From positions 109,577-173,576 of the forward strand of contig NZ_BONE01000006.1 of NCBI RefSeq assembly GCF_016862555.1: DNA of 64,000 bases, read 5' to 3'. Below are positions 17,038 through 29,349 of this stretch, piece after piece (the stretch's first letter is position 1; the number at the start of each line of letters is the position of its first letter). Below the pieces are notes generated by a model, which had not been told where the DNA came from, searched no databases, and saw nothing but the letters and a program-made list of their open reading frames with translations. Position numbers and translations under genes: made by a program. This DNA comes from Asanoa siamensis (GTDB taxonomy: Bacteria; Actinomycetota; Actinomycetes; Mycobacteriales; Micromonosporaceae).

Positions 17038-19260
17038 CTAGCGGTCGCCCCGGTCGGCGACGAAGGCCGCGATCCAGGCCAGCGGCGCGTTCCAGTTGAT
17101 GGTCAGCTCGTTGGTCGACCACGACTCGATGTCGTCGATGTAGCAGAACTGCGGCGCGCAGCCCTGCAGCTTCTGCTGGGCCACCGGGTCCTGGATGGAC
17201 GAGTTCGGGCCGCCGGACAGCGTGCCCCGCGGCGGGTTCGGCAGGTCGGGGTTGAGCTGGTTCGCGTACCACCGGCTGTGCTGGTTCTCCGACGCCACCT
17301 CGCCGTAACCGGTCACATAGGACTGGTTGAGCGCGTTGCGGCCGAGGATGTAGTCCATCGTCTCCAGCACGCCGTCGCGGTACCGGTCCTTGTGGGTGAG
17401 GTCGTACGCCGCCGCCAGGACGACCGCGTTGTTGAGGATCAGGTTGTTCGAGCCCCAGTCGTAGGTGTTCTCGGCGGGGGCGTACGGAATCCCGTACGGG
17501 TGGGCCCGCTGCGTCGCGAGGTAGCGGTCGGCGCCCGCGACCACCGATGCGCGCACCCGGTGCCGGTCGGGCAGCTTGTTCGGCAGCATCGCCAGTTGCA
17601 GCCGGCCGAGCTGCGCAGTGTGGCCCCAGTCGAACCCGCGGTCGCGCCAGATGTCGCCGGTGTGGTGCGGCGAGGCGAGGATCGCGTCCCTGAACTCCCG
17701 CTCGCCCGTCGTGATGTACAGCTCGGCGGCCGCCCAGTAGAACTCGTCGGTCACGTCGTCGTCGTTGTAGGCACCGCCACCGACGCCGTCGGCCGGGTCG
17801 GCATAGCGCGCCGGGTCGGCCTTCGCCGCCGCCCAGGCCGCCTTCGCCGCGGCCAGGTTCCGCTGCGCGAAGCGCTTGTCGAACGGCTTGAACACCCGCG
17901 CCGCCTGCGCGGCCGTCGCGGCCAGGTTGAGCGTCGCCGCGGTCGAGACCGGGTGCAGCTCACGCGGCTGCGGGTCCAGGTGCGGCAGCAGCGGCAGGCC
18001 CGTCCACGCGGCGTCGTGGATCTTGTGGTGCGCCATCCCCGCGTGCGGGCGGCCCGCCGGCACCTGCATCCTCAGCAGGAACTCCTGCTCCCACCGGGCC
18101 TCGTCGAGGATGTCCGGCACCCGGTTGCCAGTCTCCGGGATGGACAGTGAGCCGGCGGTGCGGGACCGCTCGTACGTGCTCATCAGCTGGTGCACGGAGA
18201 TGCCGCCGTTGACGACGTACTTGCCGTGGTCGCCGGCGTCGTACCAGCCGCCGGAGACGTCGAGCCGGTAGTCACAGACGCCCGGTTGGCAGGGCACACT
18301 GGTGTCGCCCTGGTTGGGCGCGACACCGACGTGCCCGGCGGGTCGCCCGTAGCCGGGCCGCAACGCGTCGTCGATCGCGATCCCGCTGCGCTGCGTGTAG
18401 TAGAACTTCAACGCGTCGAGCCGCAGCCGCTCGTAGAAGTCGCTGCCGATGTCGAACGGCCGGCTCGTCTCGCCGTCGGCGACGAGCGCGAATCCGCTGC
18501 CTTTCCGCGCGTACCCGCTGAAGTCGATCGTCTGTACATTCTGGCCGGACGACACGTCGACCCCGCGCGGCGTGGAGGTGCCCGCTGCCACGGTGCGGCC
18601 CGCGGCGTTCTTCAACTGCCACGGCAGGGCGGTGGTGGCGTCGGTGACGACGGTCGCCTTCTTGGGCCCGTGCAGCAGGTAGCCCACCTGGTTGACCCGC
18701 ACCCGCGGCCCGGTGTCGGGTTCGTACACCTCGGGCTCGGCGCCGCCGCGCAACGAGATGTTGTCGAGACAGATCCGCCAGGGGTCGGCGCTGCCACCGA
18801 TCTGGAAGGCGACCTGCGCGTTGGGCAGACTGACGGACGAGGTGAACGTGTACGTGTAGTCGTTGCCCGACACACTCAACTCGGGACTGGCGGACAGATA
18901 CTGGGTGTACGGATCGACGGGAAGCTGGATGAGGGCCTTGCCGACCTTGGCCGGGGTGGCGGTGCCGAAGAACCGGAACGCGTAGGTCTCACCGGCGACC
19001 AGGGGCACGTTGTCGTAGCCGATGATGGCGTCCCAGGGGTTGACGGTCCCGCCGGGAACATCGGCACAGAGCTGCCCGCTGCTGGAGTCGAGGGTGAGAT
19101 TGCCGGTCGCCCACCAGGGCGCGTGCCCGCTGTCGAACGTGCCGTTGGAGATCTGCTCGGGCCCTTCGGCCCCGGCCGGCGCGCCGGCCAACAAGGTGCC
19201 ACCCAACACGACGACACCGACGGCCGCTGTCCGCCGCCGCCAGGAACGAGACGAAACCAC
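17038..19260 (-). CDS. Secreted GH9 endoglucanase with CBM4/9 and Ig-like domain
   Basis: A 740-residue secreted cellulase. Residues 1-31 are a signal peptide (SRSWRRR, then [20 protein letters not shown]). Residues about 35-165 form a CBM4/9 carbohydrate-binding domain, followed by an Ig-like cellulase N-terminal domain ([19 protein letters not shown]). The GH9 (alpha/alpha)6 domain follows, with [11 protein letters not shown] supplying the catalytic Asp pair and [11 protein letters not shown] and [14 protein letters not shown] in the conserved end. It cleaves beta-1,4-glucan outside the cell. GTG 19260 has AAGGA upstream. A CebR-type operator lies 51 bp upstream, so cello-oligosaccharide induction is expected. 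Confidence 0.9.
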   Translation of the reverse strand: MVSSRSWRRRTAAVGVVVLGGTLLAGAPAGAEGPEQISNGTFDSGHAPWWATGNLTLDSSSGQLCADVPGGTVNPWDAIIGYDNVPLVAGETYAFRFFGTATPAKVGKALIQLPVDPYTQYLSASPELSVSGNDYTYTFTSSVSLPNAQVAFQIGGSADPWRICLDNISLRGGAEPEVYEPDTGPRVRVNQVGYLLHGPKKATVVTDATTALPWQLKNAAGRTVAAGTSTPRGVDVSSGQNVQTIDFSGYARKGSGFALVADGETSRPFDIGSDFYERLRLDALKFYYTQRSGIAIDDALRPGYGRPAGHVGVAPNQGDTSVPCQPGVCDYRLDVSGGWYDAGDHGKYVVNGGISVHQLMSTYERSRTAGSLSIPETGNRVPDILDEARWEQEFLLRMQVPAGRPHAGMAHHKIHDAAWTGLPLLPHLDPQPRELHPVSTAATLNLAATAAQAARVFKPFDKRFAQRNLAAAKAAWAAAKADPARYADPADGVGGGAYNDDDVTDEFYWAAAELYITTGEREFRDAILASPHHTGDIWRDRGFDWGHTAQLGRLQLAMLPNKLPDRHRVRASVVAGADRYLATQRAHPYGIPYAPAENTYDWGSNNLILNNAVVLAAAYDLTHKDRYRDGVLETMDYILGRNALNQSYVTGYGEVASENQHSRWYANQLNPDLPNPPRGTLSGGPNSSIQDPVAQQKLQGCAPQFCYIDDIESWSTNELTINWNAPLAWIAAFVADRGDR

Positions 19261-19310
19261 AACAGTCCTTCCGATGGAGGGGGACGGAACATCGAAGGAT
19301 ATGAGATCAC

Positions 19311-19324
19311 TGGGAGCGCTCCCA
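19311..19324. promoter_or_regulatory. CebR-type operator TGGGAGCGCTCCCA
   Basis: An exact copy of the 14-bp palindrome known as the binding site of CebR, the LacI-family cellobiose/cellotriose repressor of actinomycetes. It lies 51 bp upstream of the GH9 start. The identity of the site is established for CebR in Streptomyces; that the local regulator is CebR is inferred, since no cebR gene is in the window. Confidence 0.88.
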
Positions 19325-19606
19325 ATGCCTCGGATGCTGGCACCCGGTGCGCCATATGTCAATGCCTCGATCACGGATCCCCGACCGCTGCGCTCGTGGT
19401 TCGCTGTCGGCGAACGATCTCCGCTAGGCCCCACGACCGCGCGGGCGTTACCGTCGACGTGGGCAGTGCGCCTGCCCGCGCCACGTGCGGCCGCCCACGC
19501 CGGTCGTCGACCATGGCCAAGAGGCTTCGACTCAGCGCCCTCGTTCCGCGCGGCTTCGTCGCGTCCTGGATCGGGGCGCGTGGGGCCCCGCGATGGGCGG
19601 CAAGCG

Positions 19607-21807
<2,201 letters not shown>

Positions 21808-21820
<13 letters not shown>

Positions 21821-22644
21821 GGGCTTTCCTGCCGGGGCGGCACCACCATGTCGCCGGGCCGCACCCGCCGCGGCCCGGCGGCACCGTCCAGCCAGACGTC
21901 GTAGCCGACGGGCGGCCCGGTCCGCGCGGCCCAGCACAGCCCGACCACGGACCCGGCGGCGCCGCCGACCCGGACCCGGGTGCCGGGCGCGTGCCCGTCG
22001 TCGGCGACGACGAGCAGGGCGTCGAGGATCTGCCGTACGCCGGTCCAGGGTGCGCCGGCCTCGTCGCGGAAGGCGCGGAAGGCCTTCCGCAGGCCGGCCT
22101 GGCCGGTCGCGGTCAGTGCGCCGTCGACGCGGTCCCAGAGGATCGTCCAGTCGCCGTCCAGCAGCCGGCGGGCGGCCCGGTCGAGGTCGGCGCAGACCAG
22201 GTCGACGGCGGTCTCCTCGGCGGTCTCGGCGGCCCAGGCGCGCTCGCCGGCGACCGGCGCGCCGTCGGCGGCGACGAGGTAGAGCATGGCCAGCAGGGCG
22301 ACCCGGCCGCGACCGCCGTAGAAGCCGGCGGAGGGTGGGAACCGCTCCGCGAGATGCCGTGCGCGGCCGCCGGGTAGGCGGGCGGCCCGCCGCGCGTCGG
22401 ACAGCCGCACGGTGACCGGTCGGGCGGCGCGGGCGCCGAGCGACCAGCGGCCGTCGCCGCGGATCGCGAGTGGATAGACGGTGCGCCCGAAGTCGCCGCG
22501 CAGCTCGCCGGCGCCGAGCCCGGCCGCGGCGACCTGCCGGGCGGCGACCGAGTAGGCCACACCGGCGTGCGCGGCGTGGGCCCGGACCAGGCGCTTGCGC
22601 GCCCGCCCGGAACGGGGACGCCGGCGCGACAGCTCCTCGGTCAT
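21808..22644 (-). CDS. Hypothetical protein
   Basis: A 278-residue protein, MTEELSRRRPRSGRARKRLVRAHAAHAG at the start, with a helical central region (RLLDGDWTILWDRVDGALTATGQAGLRKAFRAFRDEAG). The C-terminal segment (GTRVRVGGAAGSVVGLCWA, later PGDMVVPP) resembles a small SH3/KOW-like beta-barrel. AAGGAG sits 7 bp before the ATG, supporting the start. It converges on and overlaps the ClpC-like gene by 13 bp. No family is recognised. Confidence 0.6.
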
Positions 22645-22733
22645 GGCGCTCCTTCCCGGGCCTGCCCTCCGACCGTAGCCCGCGACGACCACCCCGGGTA
22701 CGGTGGGGCTCCGCTTCGCGAGTGGAGGGTGAC

Positions 22734-23054
22734 GTGCGCCGGATCTGTTTCACGCTGCAGGTGCGGCCGGACCGACTCGACGAGTACCGCCGCCGGCACG
22801 CGGCCGTCTGGCCCGACATGCTGGCCGCCCTCCGCACCGCGGGCTGGCACGACTACTCGCTGTTCCTCCGCGACGACGGCCTGCTGGTCGGCTACTTCCT
22901 GACGGAGGACCTGGACGCGTCCCTGGACGCGATGGAGGCCACGGAGGTCAACGCCCGCTGGCAGGCGGAGATGGCCCCGTTCTTCGCGGACCTCCCGGGC
23001 GGCCGCCCGGACCGCGGCTTCCTGGTCCTGGAGGAGGTCTTCCACCTCAGCTAG
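22734..23054 (+). CDS. rhaM: L-rhamnose mutarotase
   Basis: A 106-residue dimeric alpha-beta barrel enzyme that interconverts alpha and beta anomers of L-rhamnose. Signature features are visible: LDEYRRRHAAVWPDML with the catalytic His, GWHDYSLFL, and EVNARWQAEMAPFF. Length matches the family exactly. GTG 22734 has GGAGGGTGAC upstream. No other rhamnose genes are next to it, so it may serve general deoxysugar turnover of plant material. Confidence 0.9.
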   Translation: MRRICFTLQVRPDRLDEYRRRHAAVWPDMLAALRTAGWHDYSLFLRDDGLLVGYFLTEDLDASLDAMEATEVNARWQAEMAPFFADLPGGRPDRGFLVLEEVFHLS

Positions 23055-25632
23055 GCGGCGCGTCGCGTTCGTGGGCCGCGGCGACCGCCTGGGGGCGGGT
23101 GAGGCCCGCACCCTCCGCGAAAGCGCCGTCGAAGCCGCCCGCGCCGAGGGCCTCGCGCAGGCGGCCCGCCAGGGCCTCCTCCGGCCGGCGCAGCGACGGG
23201 TAGACCCGCAATCCGGCCCGGCGGCGCAGGCCGTCCGCCGCGCCGAGGAGCAGGGCCGCGCGGGCCGGGCTGCCCTCCACCGCGGCCAGTTGGGCGAACG
23301 TCGCCAGGCAGAGCGTGACGAGCTGGGTGCTGTAGGCCGACAGGCTCAGGTCGAGCGCCTCGTCGAGCAGTGCCCGGGCCTCGTCGGGCCGGCCGCGGAC
23401 CAGCGCCAGCGTGCCGAGCAGCACCAGCGAGGTGGCGGCCAGCCAGGCGTTGTCGAGGCGTACCCCGATGTCGTGGGCGTCCCGCAGGTGGTGCAGCGCC
23501 TCCTCGTACCGGCCGGTCGTGGTTTCCAACGACCCTGCCGTCAGCGCCGCCGAGGCCGTACCCAGGAACTCGTCCTGTTGGGTCCGGAACTCCGCCAGCG
23601 CCGCCAGGGCCTCCCGCAGCGCGCCGTCGAGGTCGCCGACCATCGTAGAGGTCCAGGCCATCGCGAGCAGCGACGCCGCGTGCAGGTACGGCTCGTCGAG
23701 GTCGGGCAGCAGCGGCTCGAGCCGGTCGCGGGCCGCCAGCGCCGCCCGGTCGTCGCCGATCTCCCGCGCCGTGACCGCCGCCGTCCACAACAGCTCCGCG
23801 CGCGGGTGCGGCGCCAGTGTGTCGGCGGTGGGCAGGAGCTGGTCGACGAACGCGCGGGCCTCGTTGAGGTGGTCGCGCTGCGACCAGAACGGCCACAGCA
23901 CGCGGAACAGGTGCGGCAGCGGCGTCGGGTCGTGGGCGAGGTACCAGCGGACGGCCGCGGCGATGTTGCCCGCCTCCGCCTGCAGCCGGTCGACCCACTC
24001 GAGCTGGCGGGCGCCGCGCAGCGGCCGGTCGGCCTGCCGGGCCAGCGCCTGGAAGTGGTCGGCGTGCCGGCGACGGATCCCGTCGGCGTCGGGGCTCGCC
24101 GCGAGCCGCTCGGCGATGAACGTGCGGACCGTCTCCAGCATCCGGCACCGGATGCCCAGCTCGGTGTGGTCGAGCAGGATCAGGCTGTGCCGCACCAGGG
24201 CGTCGGTCAGGTCGAGCGTCTCGTCCTCGTTGAGCCCGGCGACGTCGCCCGCCGCGGCGATCGTCCAGCCGTCGACGAAGACCGCCGTCGCCTCCAGCAG
24301 CGACCGCTCCTGGTCGTCGAGCAGGTCGACGCTCCACTCGACCGTGGCGCGCAGGGTGCGCTGCCGCTCGGGCAGATCGAGCGCGCCGGTGCCGAGCGAG
24401 TCCAGCGAGGTGGTCAGGCGGTCCAACAGGGCCGCCGGATCCAGCAACCGGGTACGGGCGGCGGCCAGCTCGATGGCGAGCGGCAGCCCTTCGAGGCGCC
24501 GGCACAGCTCCGCCACCGCCCCGGCGTTGCGCTGCGTGAGGGCGAAGTCGTAGCGCACCGCGCGGGCCCGGTCGACGAAGAGCGCGACGGCCGGCGTGTC
24601 CGCGATCTCGGCCAGCGACGCGCCGGCGGGCAGCGACAGCGGCGGCACGGGATACTCCCGCTCGGCCCGCAGCTCCAACACCGTCCGGCTGGTGGCCAGG
24701 ATCGTCACGCCGGGGCACCGGACGAGCAGCTCACCGACGTCGGCGGCGGCGCCGACGACCTGCTCCAGGTTGTCGAGGACCAGCAGCCACTGCTCGTCGC
24801 CGAGCTGGCCGGCCACCGCGGTCACGGGCTCGGCCGTGCCGCCCAGGTCGGCACCCACCTGCCGGGCGATGCCGTTCATCACCTGCTCGGGCTCGGTGGC
24901 GGCGGCGAGCGGCACGAACGCGACGCGCCCCGCGAGCTCCTCCTGGCACCGCCCGGCGGCGGCGATCGCGAGGCGGGTCTTGCCGACCCCGCCGGGCCCG
25001 GTCAGGGTGACCAGCCGCACGTCGGGCCGCGCGAGGAGGCCGGTCACCTCGGCGATGGCCTGCTCGCGGCCGACCAGCGAGGTCCGGCCGACGGGCAGCG
25101 GCTGCGGGCCGCGCGTGCTGGGCTCGGGCGCTGCTGACCCCCCGGCCGCGAACCGCCGGCTCAGCAGGGAGGCGAGATCGTCGCGGACGAGCTGGCTGAG
25201 CTCGGCGACGTCGCGGAAAAGACGGAACGAGACGGGGGCGGCGGCCCCGATCCGGTCGACCAGATCGGCGAGCCGCGGTTCCCGCTCGGGCGCGGGGTCC
25301 TTGACGTACACGAGCCGCGGAAGCGGCCCGGCGAGCGCGAACTCGTCCTCGAGGCCCGAAATGTCCATCCCGGTGCCGATCCAGCCGTACTGCTGCCAGT
25401 ACAGGCCGACGAAGATGTCACTCTGCGCGAGATAGGCGCGATAGACCTCACGCGGCGGATGGGGCCGGGCGCCCGTTTCGAACATCACCGGCGTGAGCCG
25501 GAGGGCCTCGATCGCCTGGGCGACCGCGGCCCGCTCGGGGGCGAGCTCACCCAGCGTCGAACTGACAAAGACCCGCAAACGCTGATCCGGGGTACGGATC
25601 ACCGAACCGGACCACTCCTCCGTACGCCCCAC
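23047..25632 (-). CDS. DUF4062-NB-ARC-TPR STAND ATPase
   Basis: An 861-residue signal-transduction ATPase. Residues about 18-110 are a DUF4062 domain (LRVFVSSTLGELAPERAAV, then YLAQSDIFVGLYWQQYGW), a TIR-like fold. Residues about 185-450 are an NB-ARC/AfsR-like NTPase with P-loop GPGGVGKT (212-219), Walker B LLVLDNLEQV, the sensor TSRTVLEL and GLPLAIELAAARTRLL. The rest is helical TPR-like repeats. There is no DNA-binding domain, so it is not a SARP. STAND proteins with DUF4062 are often sensors, some in antiphage defence. GTG 25632 or GTG 25602 could be the start. Confidence 0.85.
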   Translation of the reverse strand: MGRTEEWSGSVIRTPDQRLRVFVSSTLGELAPERAAVAQAIEALRLTPVMFETGARPHPPREVYRAYLAQSDIFVGLYWQQYGWIGTGMDISGLEDEFALAGPLPRLVYVKDPAPEREPRLADLVDRIGAAAPVSFRLFRDVAELSQLVRDDLASLLSRRFAAGGSAAPEPSTRGPQPLPVGRTSLVGREQAIAEVTGLLARPDVRLVTLTGPGGVGKTRLAIAAAGRCQEELAGRVAFVPLAAATEPEQVMNGIARQVGADLGGTAEPVTAVAGQLGDEQWLLVLDNLEQVVGAAADVGELLVRCPGVTILATSRTVLELRAEREYPVPPLSLPAGASLAEIADTPAVALFVDRARAVRYDFALTQRNAGAVAELCRRLEGLPLAIELAAARTRLLDPAALLDRLTTSLDSLGTGALDLPERQRTLRATVEWSVDLLDDQERSLLEATAVFVDGWTIAAAGDVAGLNEDETLDLTDALVRHSLILLDHTELGIRCRMLETVRTFIAERLAASPDADGIRRRHADHFQALARQADRPLRGARQLEWVDRLQAEAGNIAAAVRWYLAHDPTPLPHLFRVLWPFWSQRDHLNEARAFVDQLLPTADTLAPHPRAELLWTAAVTAREIGDDRAALAARDRLEPLLPDLDEPYLHAASLLAMAWTSTMVGDLDGALREALAALAEFRTQQDEFLGTASAALTAGSLETTTGRYEEALHHLRDAHDIGVRLDNAWLAATSLVLLGTLALVRGRPDEARALLDEALDLSLSAYSTQLVTLCLATFAQLAAVEGSPARAALLLGAADGLRRRAGLRVYPSLRRPEEALAGRLREALGAGGFDGAFAEGAGLTRPQAVAAAHERDAPPS

Positions 25633-25729
25633 GGCCCCAGTCTCGTAGTTACCCGCCGGTGCTGCGCCGTCTTGACCGATGTGTCATCGATCATGCAATC
25701 GATTGAAGCGACTGTTTGCCCCGCCGGGT

Positions 25730-26824
25730 TCACAGGAGAGCGAGGAACCGCGACCCGGCGTCGGCGACGTCGTCGGCCGTCCAGTCCAAGGCCGGAGCGG
25801 TGACCGTGACCTCGGCCAGCGCCATGCCCGGCACCTCCGCGTCGCGCCAGCCGCCGACGAAGCAGATGCCGGCCGACTCCGCCAGCCTGAGCGCCGCGTC
25901 GTTGAGCGCGTCCGCCGGATGCGGCATCCAGAGCCGGAACTGGTGCGTGTGCGGCGGCGCCGGGAACACCCGCGCTCCCGGCAGCCCGGCCAGCGCCGTC
26001 GCCACCGTCGGGGCGTGCCGCACGTAGGACGGGACCCGGGGCAGCTCGCGGTCGAGACCGGCCAGCGCGCTCAGCGCGAACGGCCACTGCTGGAACACCT
26101 GCCCGCCGTGCCGGTGACGCCAGGCGCGGGCGTACGCGGCCAGGTCGGCGGTGCCCGCCAGCGCCGCGCCGCCGAGGCCGCCGAGGGTCTTGTAGAAGGA
26201 GACGTACGTGCTGTCCGCGAGCCCGGCGACCGCGTCGAGACCGTGGCCGAGGTGCGGCGTCGACTCCCAGAGCCGGGCGCCGTCGATGTGCACGCGCGCG
26301 CCGCGCGTCCGCGCCGCCCCGGTCACGGCGACCAGCGCGTCCCAGGTCGGCAGCACGAACCCGGCGTCCCGCATGGGCAGCTCCACGACCACGGTGCTCA
26401 CCGGCTCGGCCAGCGCCAGGATCTCCGCCGCGGTCGGGTTGCGCGGCTCGGTCGTGGGCCAGACCGCGCGCAGGCCACTGAGCTGGGCGTACGCGAGCCG
26501 CTCGTGCATCTCCAGGTGACCCAGCGGGTGCAGCGCGACCGCCCCGGTGCCGCCGAACCGCAGCGCGACCTGCTGCGCCATCGTGCCCGTCGGGAAGAAG
26601 ACCGCGGCCTCCGTGCCGAGCAGCCCCGCGACGCGCGCCTCCAGCTCGGCCACCGGCCCGTCGCTGCCGTAGTAGTCGGGCATCCCGTCCAGACCGTCCA
26701 GGCCGGCGAGCCGCTCCCGCATGGTCAGCGGCCGCTCGCCGGAGAGGATCCGCCCACACGCACGCACGGCGGCAACGCGACGCTGCCTCAGGTTGTCGGA
26801 CACGAAGCCGATCTTCGCAGGCAC
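25730..26824 (-). CDS. Threonine aldolase-like PLP-dependent lyase
   Basis: A 364-residue fold-type I PLP enzyme of the threonine aldolase/beta-eliminating lyase family. It opens GFVSDNLRQRR and has AAVFFPTGTMAQQVAL, VHIDGARLWES (Asp contacting the cofactor) and SFYKTLGGLGGA with the PLP lysine. It probably cleaves a beta-hydroxy amino acid to glycine and an aldehyde, but substrate range cannot be told. GTG 26824 is preferred by family length; the frame stays open to GTG 26950, which would add a poorly conserved Pro-rich extension. Confidence 0.85.
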   Translation of the reverse strand: MPAKIGFVSDNLRQRRVAAVRACGRILSGERPLTMRERLAGLDGLDGMPDYYGSDGPVAELEARVAGLLGTEAAVFFPTGTMAQQVALRFGGTGAVALHPLGHLEMHERLAYAQLSGLRAVWPTTEPRNPTAAEILALAEPVSTVVVELPMRDAGFVLPTWDALVAVTGAARTRGARVHIDGARLWESTPHLGHGLDAVAGLADSTYVSFYKTLGGLGGAALAGTADLAAYARAWRHRHGGQVFQQWPFALSALAGLDRELPRVPSYVRHAPTVATALAGLPGARVFPAPPHTHQFRLWMPHPADALNDAALRLAESAGICFVGGWRDAEVPGMALAEVTVTAPALDWTADDVADAGSRFLALL

Positions 26825-26961
26825 CCGGCGAACCACCACCGGCGGCCGCGGCGACGGGGGCGCCGCCGCGACCGGTTCCGGAGAGATCAGCGCCCTGAAT
26901 CGCCACGACCCGCGGTGATCGGTGCGAGCCTGGCGGAGAGGCACGAGCACGGGGAGTCGTC

Positions 26962-27801
26962 ATGCCAGGACTCGCGTACGCGACGTATGTCGCGCCTGAG
27001 GCGCCGGTGGTCTCGGACGACCTGCCCGCCGGGGAGCGGCAGGAGGTGTGGTCGCCGACCACCGCCACCCTGATCCAGGGTGAGCGGGAGGCGGTGCTCG
27101 TCGACGCGCTGCTCACCGACCGGCAGGGGCACGACCTGGCCGACTGGGTCGAGGCGTCGGGGAAGGACCTGACGACGATCTACGTCACGCACGGGCACGG
27201 CGACCACTTCTTCGGTGCCGCCGCCGTCCTCGAACGGTTCCCCGAGGCGCGGCTCGTGGCCACGCCCGAGGTGGTCGAGGTGATGGCCGCGCACGTCGCC
27301 CCGGCGTTGCTGGACGGGTTCTGGCGGCCGCGGTTCCCGGACCAGATCGGCGATCCGGTGGTGGCCGAGCGGCTCGACGGCGACACGATCGGGATCGAGG
27401 GGGAGGAGCTGGTCGTGGTCCCGCTGGGGCACAGCGACACCGACCACACCACCGCCCTGCACGCGCTCTCGATCGGCCTGGTGGTGGCCGGCGACAGCGT
27501 CTACAACGGCGTACACCTCTATCTCGGGGAGGCCGGCCAGGACGGCCTCCACGACTGGTTCGGCGCCCTGGACACGGTCGACGGGCTGCGGCCGCGCGCG
27601 GTGGTGGCGGGCCACCAGGCGCCCGGCGCCGGCGACGACCCCGGGGCCATCGACGCCACCCGCGACTACCTGCGCGACTGGGAGGAGGCCGTGCGCCGCA
27701 GCACCGACGCGCAGGGCCTCTACGACACGATGATCGAGCGCTACCCGGACCGGATCAACCGGACCCTGGTCTGGCACAACGCCGAGGCGGCCAAGCCCTG
27801 A
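26962..27801 (+). CDS. Metallo-beta-lactamase-fold hydrolase
   Basis: A 279-residue MBL-fold protein with the dinuclear zinc motif THGHGDHFFG, the later LGHSDTDHTT and a GDSVYNGVH strand. It hydrolyses an unknown substrate. GGAG lies 8 bp upstream of the ATG at 26962. It diverges from the aldolase-like gene and is followed by a strong palindromic terminator. Confidence 0.85.
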   Translation: MPGLAYATYVAPEAPVVSDDLPAGERQEVWSPTTATLIQGEREAVLVDALLTDRQGHDLADWVEASGKDLTTIYVTHGHGDHFFGAAAVLERFPEARLVATPEVVEVMAAHVAPALLDGFWRPRFPDQIGDPVVAERLDGDTIGIEGEELVVVPLGHSDTDHTTALHALSIGLVVAGDSVYNGVHLYLGEAGQDGLHDWFGALDTVDGLRPRAVVAGHQAPGAGDDPGAIDATRDYLRDWEEAVRRSTDAQGLYDTMIERYPDRINRTLVWHNAEAAKP

Positions 27802-27807
27802 GGCGGG

Positions 27808-27839
27808 CCGGCGCGGCGGCGATCTCGCCGCCGCGCCGG
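27808..27839. terminator. Perfect 15-bp stem terminator
   Basis: CCGGCGCGGCGGCGA and its exact reverse complement are separated by two bases (TC). It lies between the converging MBL-fold gene (ends 27801) and pectate lyase gene (ends 27854), and so should stop transcripts from both sides. Confidence 0.75.
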
Positions 27840-27853
27840 GTCGTCCCTGCCGG

Positions 27854-29284
27854 TCAGACGGATATCCGTCCGGCGCCGGCCCCCGCGGTCACGCTTCCCT
27901 TGACGTTGCTCGCGCTCTCCAGGGAGTACGAGTACGGGATGCTCGCCACCGAGCCGCCGCCGCTCTCCGGTGAGCCGGAGCCGGTGAAGTAGTTGTTGCG
28001 CTGGACGACGGCGCCGTCGTCGGAGTCCGCGTAACCGACCAGGGTCGGCTCGTCGACGCCCTCGAAGTAGTTGCCTTCGACCAGCACGCCGGCGCCCATG
28101 GTGGACGCGACGCCGTACTCGTTGTTGTGGTAGTAGTTGTTGTAGACGTGCACCGGGTTGCCGAAGCGCACCCGCGGGTGCCGGGTCCCGGAGCCGTCGA
28201 ACCAGTTGTGGTGATAGGTGACCCGCAGCCGGCCGCGGTCCTCGCTCGCGTTGTCGTCGCTGTGACCGAGCAACATGGACTTGTCGTGGCCGTAGACCCG
28301 GTTCCACGAGATCGTCACGTAGTCCGAGGCCCGCTTCACGTCCACCGCGCCGTCGTACCCATTCGTGAAGCTGTTGTGGTCGACCCAGACGCGCGTCGAA
28401 TATTGCACGTTGATCGCGTCGTCGTCCCAGTCCCGGAACGAGATGTTGCGGATGATCACGTTGCTGGCGTTGGACACGTTGAGCCCGCAGCCGTCGACAA
28501 CCGCCCCGGAGTTGCCCAGGATGGTCTTGTTGGACCCGACCGAGATCATGCCGGAGCAGGAGATCGTGCCGGAGATCCGGACCACCCGCGCGGTCGTGCC
28601 GGAGACCGCGCTGGACAGCGCCGACGAGCTGGTCACGGTCGTCGCGGCGGCGCTGCCGCCCCCGGACGTGCCGCCACCCTGGGTCGCCCAGCCGACGAGG
28701 CCGGTCTGCGGCGTGCCGCCGCCACCACCGCCACCGCCGCCGCTGCCGACCCGGTTCAGCGACCACTGCTGGTTGAAGCCGCCGAGGTCGGCGTACTGCG
28801 CGATCCGGCCGCCGTCGGCGGTGGACCATTCCCAGACGTCCAGGGCCTTGCCGCTGTGCCGGTTGAGGAACTTCACGAAGCCGCTGTCGGTGTCGCGGAC
28901 CGCGAAGTGCTGGCGGGTCGTGCCGTTGTCGGAGTTCGCGACGAGCTGCGTGCCGTCCGTCGCGTTGGGCAGCTCCAGGAACTTGCCGCTGTGCCGCGAG
29001 CGGAGCTTGTAGTAGCCGTTGCCGGCGTCGACGAACTGCCACTGCTGCGCGTTGTTGTCGTTGCGGGCCCACTGCACGATGGGCGCGCCGTCGGCCGTGT
29101 TGAAGTTGTAGAGGTCGACGGCCTTGCCGCTGTGCCGGGAGACCAGCACGTAATAGGCACCGGTGTCGATGGTCGCCGCATGCGCGGGTGCGGCCACCAC
29201 CTGCGTGACCGCGACGGCCGCGAGCAGGCCGAGGGCGGCCGCCAGCAGCGCGCGTACGCGGCGCGCGGGAGCGGAGTGTCGCAT
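27854..29284 (-). CDS. Secreted pectate lyase (PL1) with ricin-type CBM13
   Basis: A 476-residue secreted enzyme. A signal peptide ends near AAPAHAA (about residue 37). Residues about 40-170 are a ricin B-type beta-trefoil (RHSGK repeats and QQW motifs), followed by a polyglycine linker, then a PL1 right-handed beta-helix. Pectate-lyase hallmarks include WVDHNSFTN, the Ca-binding Asp region YDGAVDVKRASDYVTISWN and the catalytic-Arg block RHPRVRFGNPVHVYNNYYH. It cleaves polygalacturonate by beta-elimination outside the cell. The ATG at 29284 has GGAGG at good spacing. A LacI-type palindrome lies 66 bp upstream. Confidence 0.92.
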   Translation of the reverse strand: MRHSAPARRVRALLAAALGLLAAVAVTQVVAAPAHAATIDTGAYYVLVSRHSGKAVDLYNFNTADGAPIVQWARNDNNAQQWQFVDAGNGYYKLRSRHSGKFLELPNATDGTQLVANSDNGTTRQHFAVRDTDSGFVKFLNRHSGKALDVWEWSTADGGRIAQYADLGGFNQQWSLNRVGSGGGGGGGGGTPQTGLVGWATQGGGTSGGGSAAATTVTSSSALSSAVSGTTARVVRISGTISCSGMISVGSNKTILGNSGAVVDGCGLNVSNASNVIIRNISFRDWDDDAINVQYSTRVWVDHNSFTNGYDGAVDVKRASDYVTISWNRVYGHDKSMLLGHSDDNASEDRGRLRVTYHHNWFDGSGTRHPRVRFGNPVHVYNNYYHNNEYGVASTMGAGVLVEGNYFEGVDEPTLVGYADSDDGAVVQRNNYFTGSGSPESGGGSVASIPYSYSLESASNVKGSVTAGAGAGRISV

Positions 29285-29349
29285 TTCGAAAGAACCTCCA
29301 TGTGCCGATGCGCCGGCGGGGCTGGTCGCCGGCGTGCCGAGATCGGATA

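Noticed and set aside
23047..25632. Reading the STAND protein as a second SARP/AfsR regulator
   Set aside because: There is no winged-helix or BTAD domain; the N-terminus is DUF4062.
28710..28745. Tandem GCC-type repeat in the pectate lyase gene
   Set aside because: It encodes the polyglycine linker between CBM13 and the lyase domain and is not an independent repeat element.
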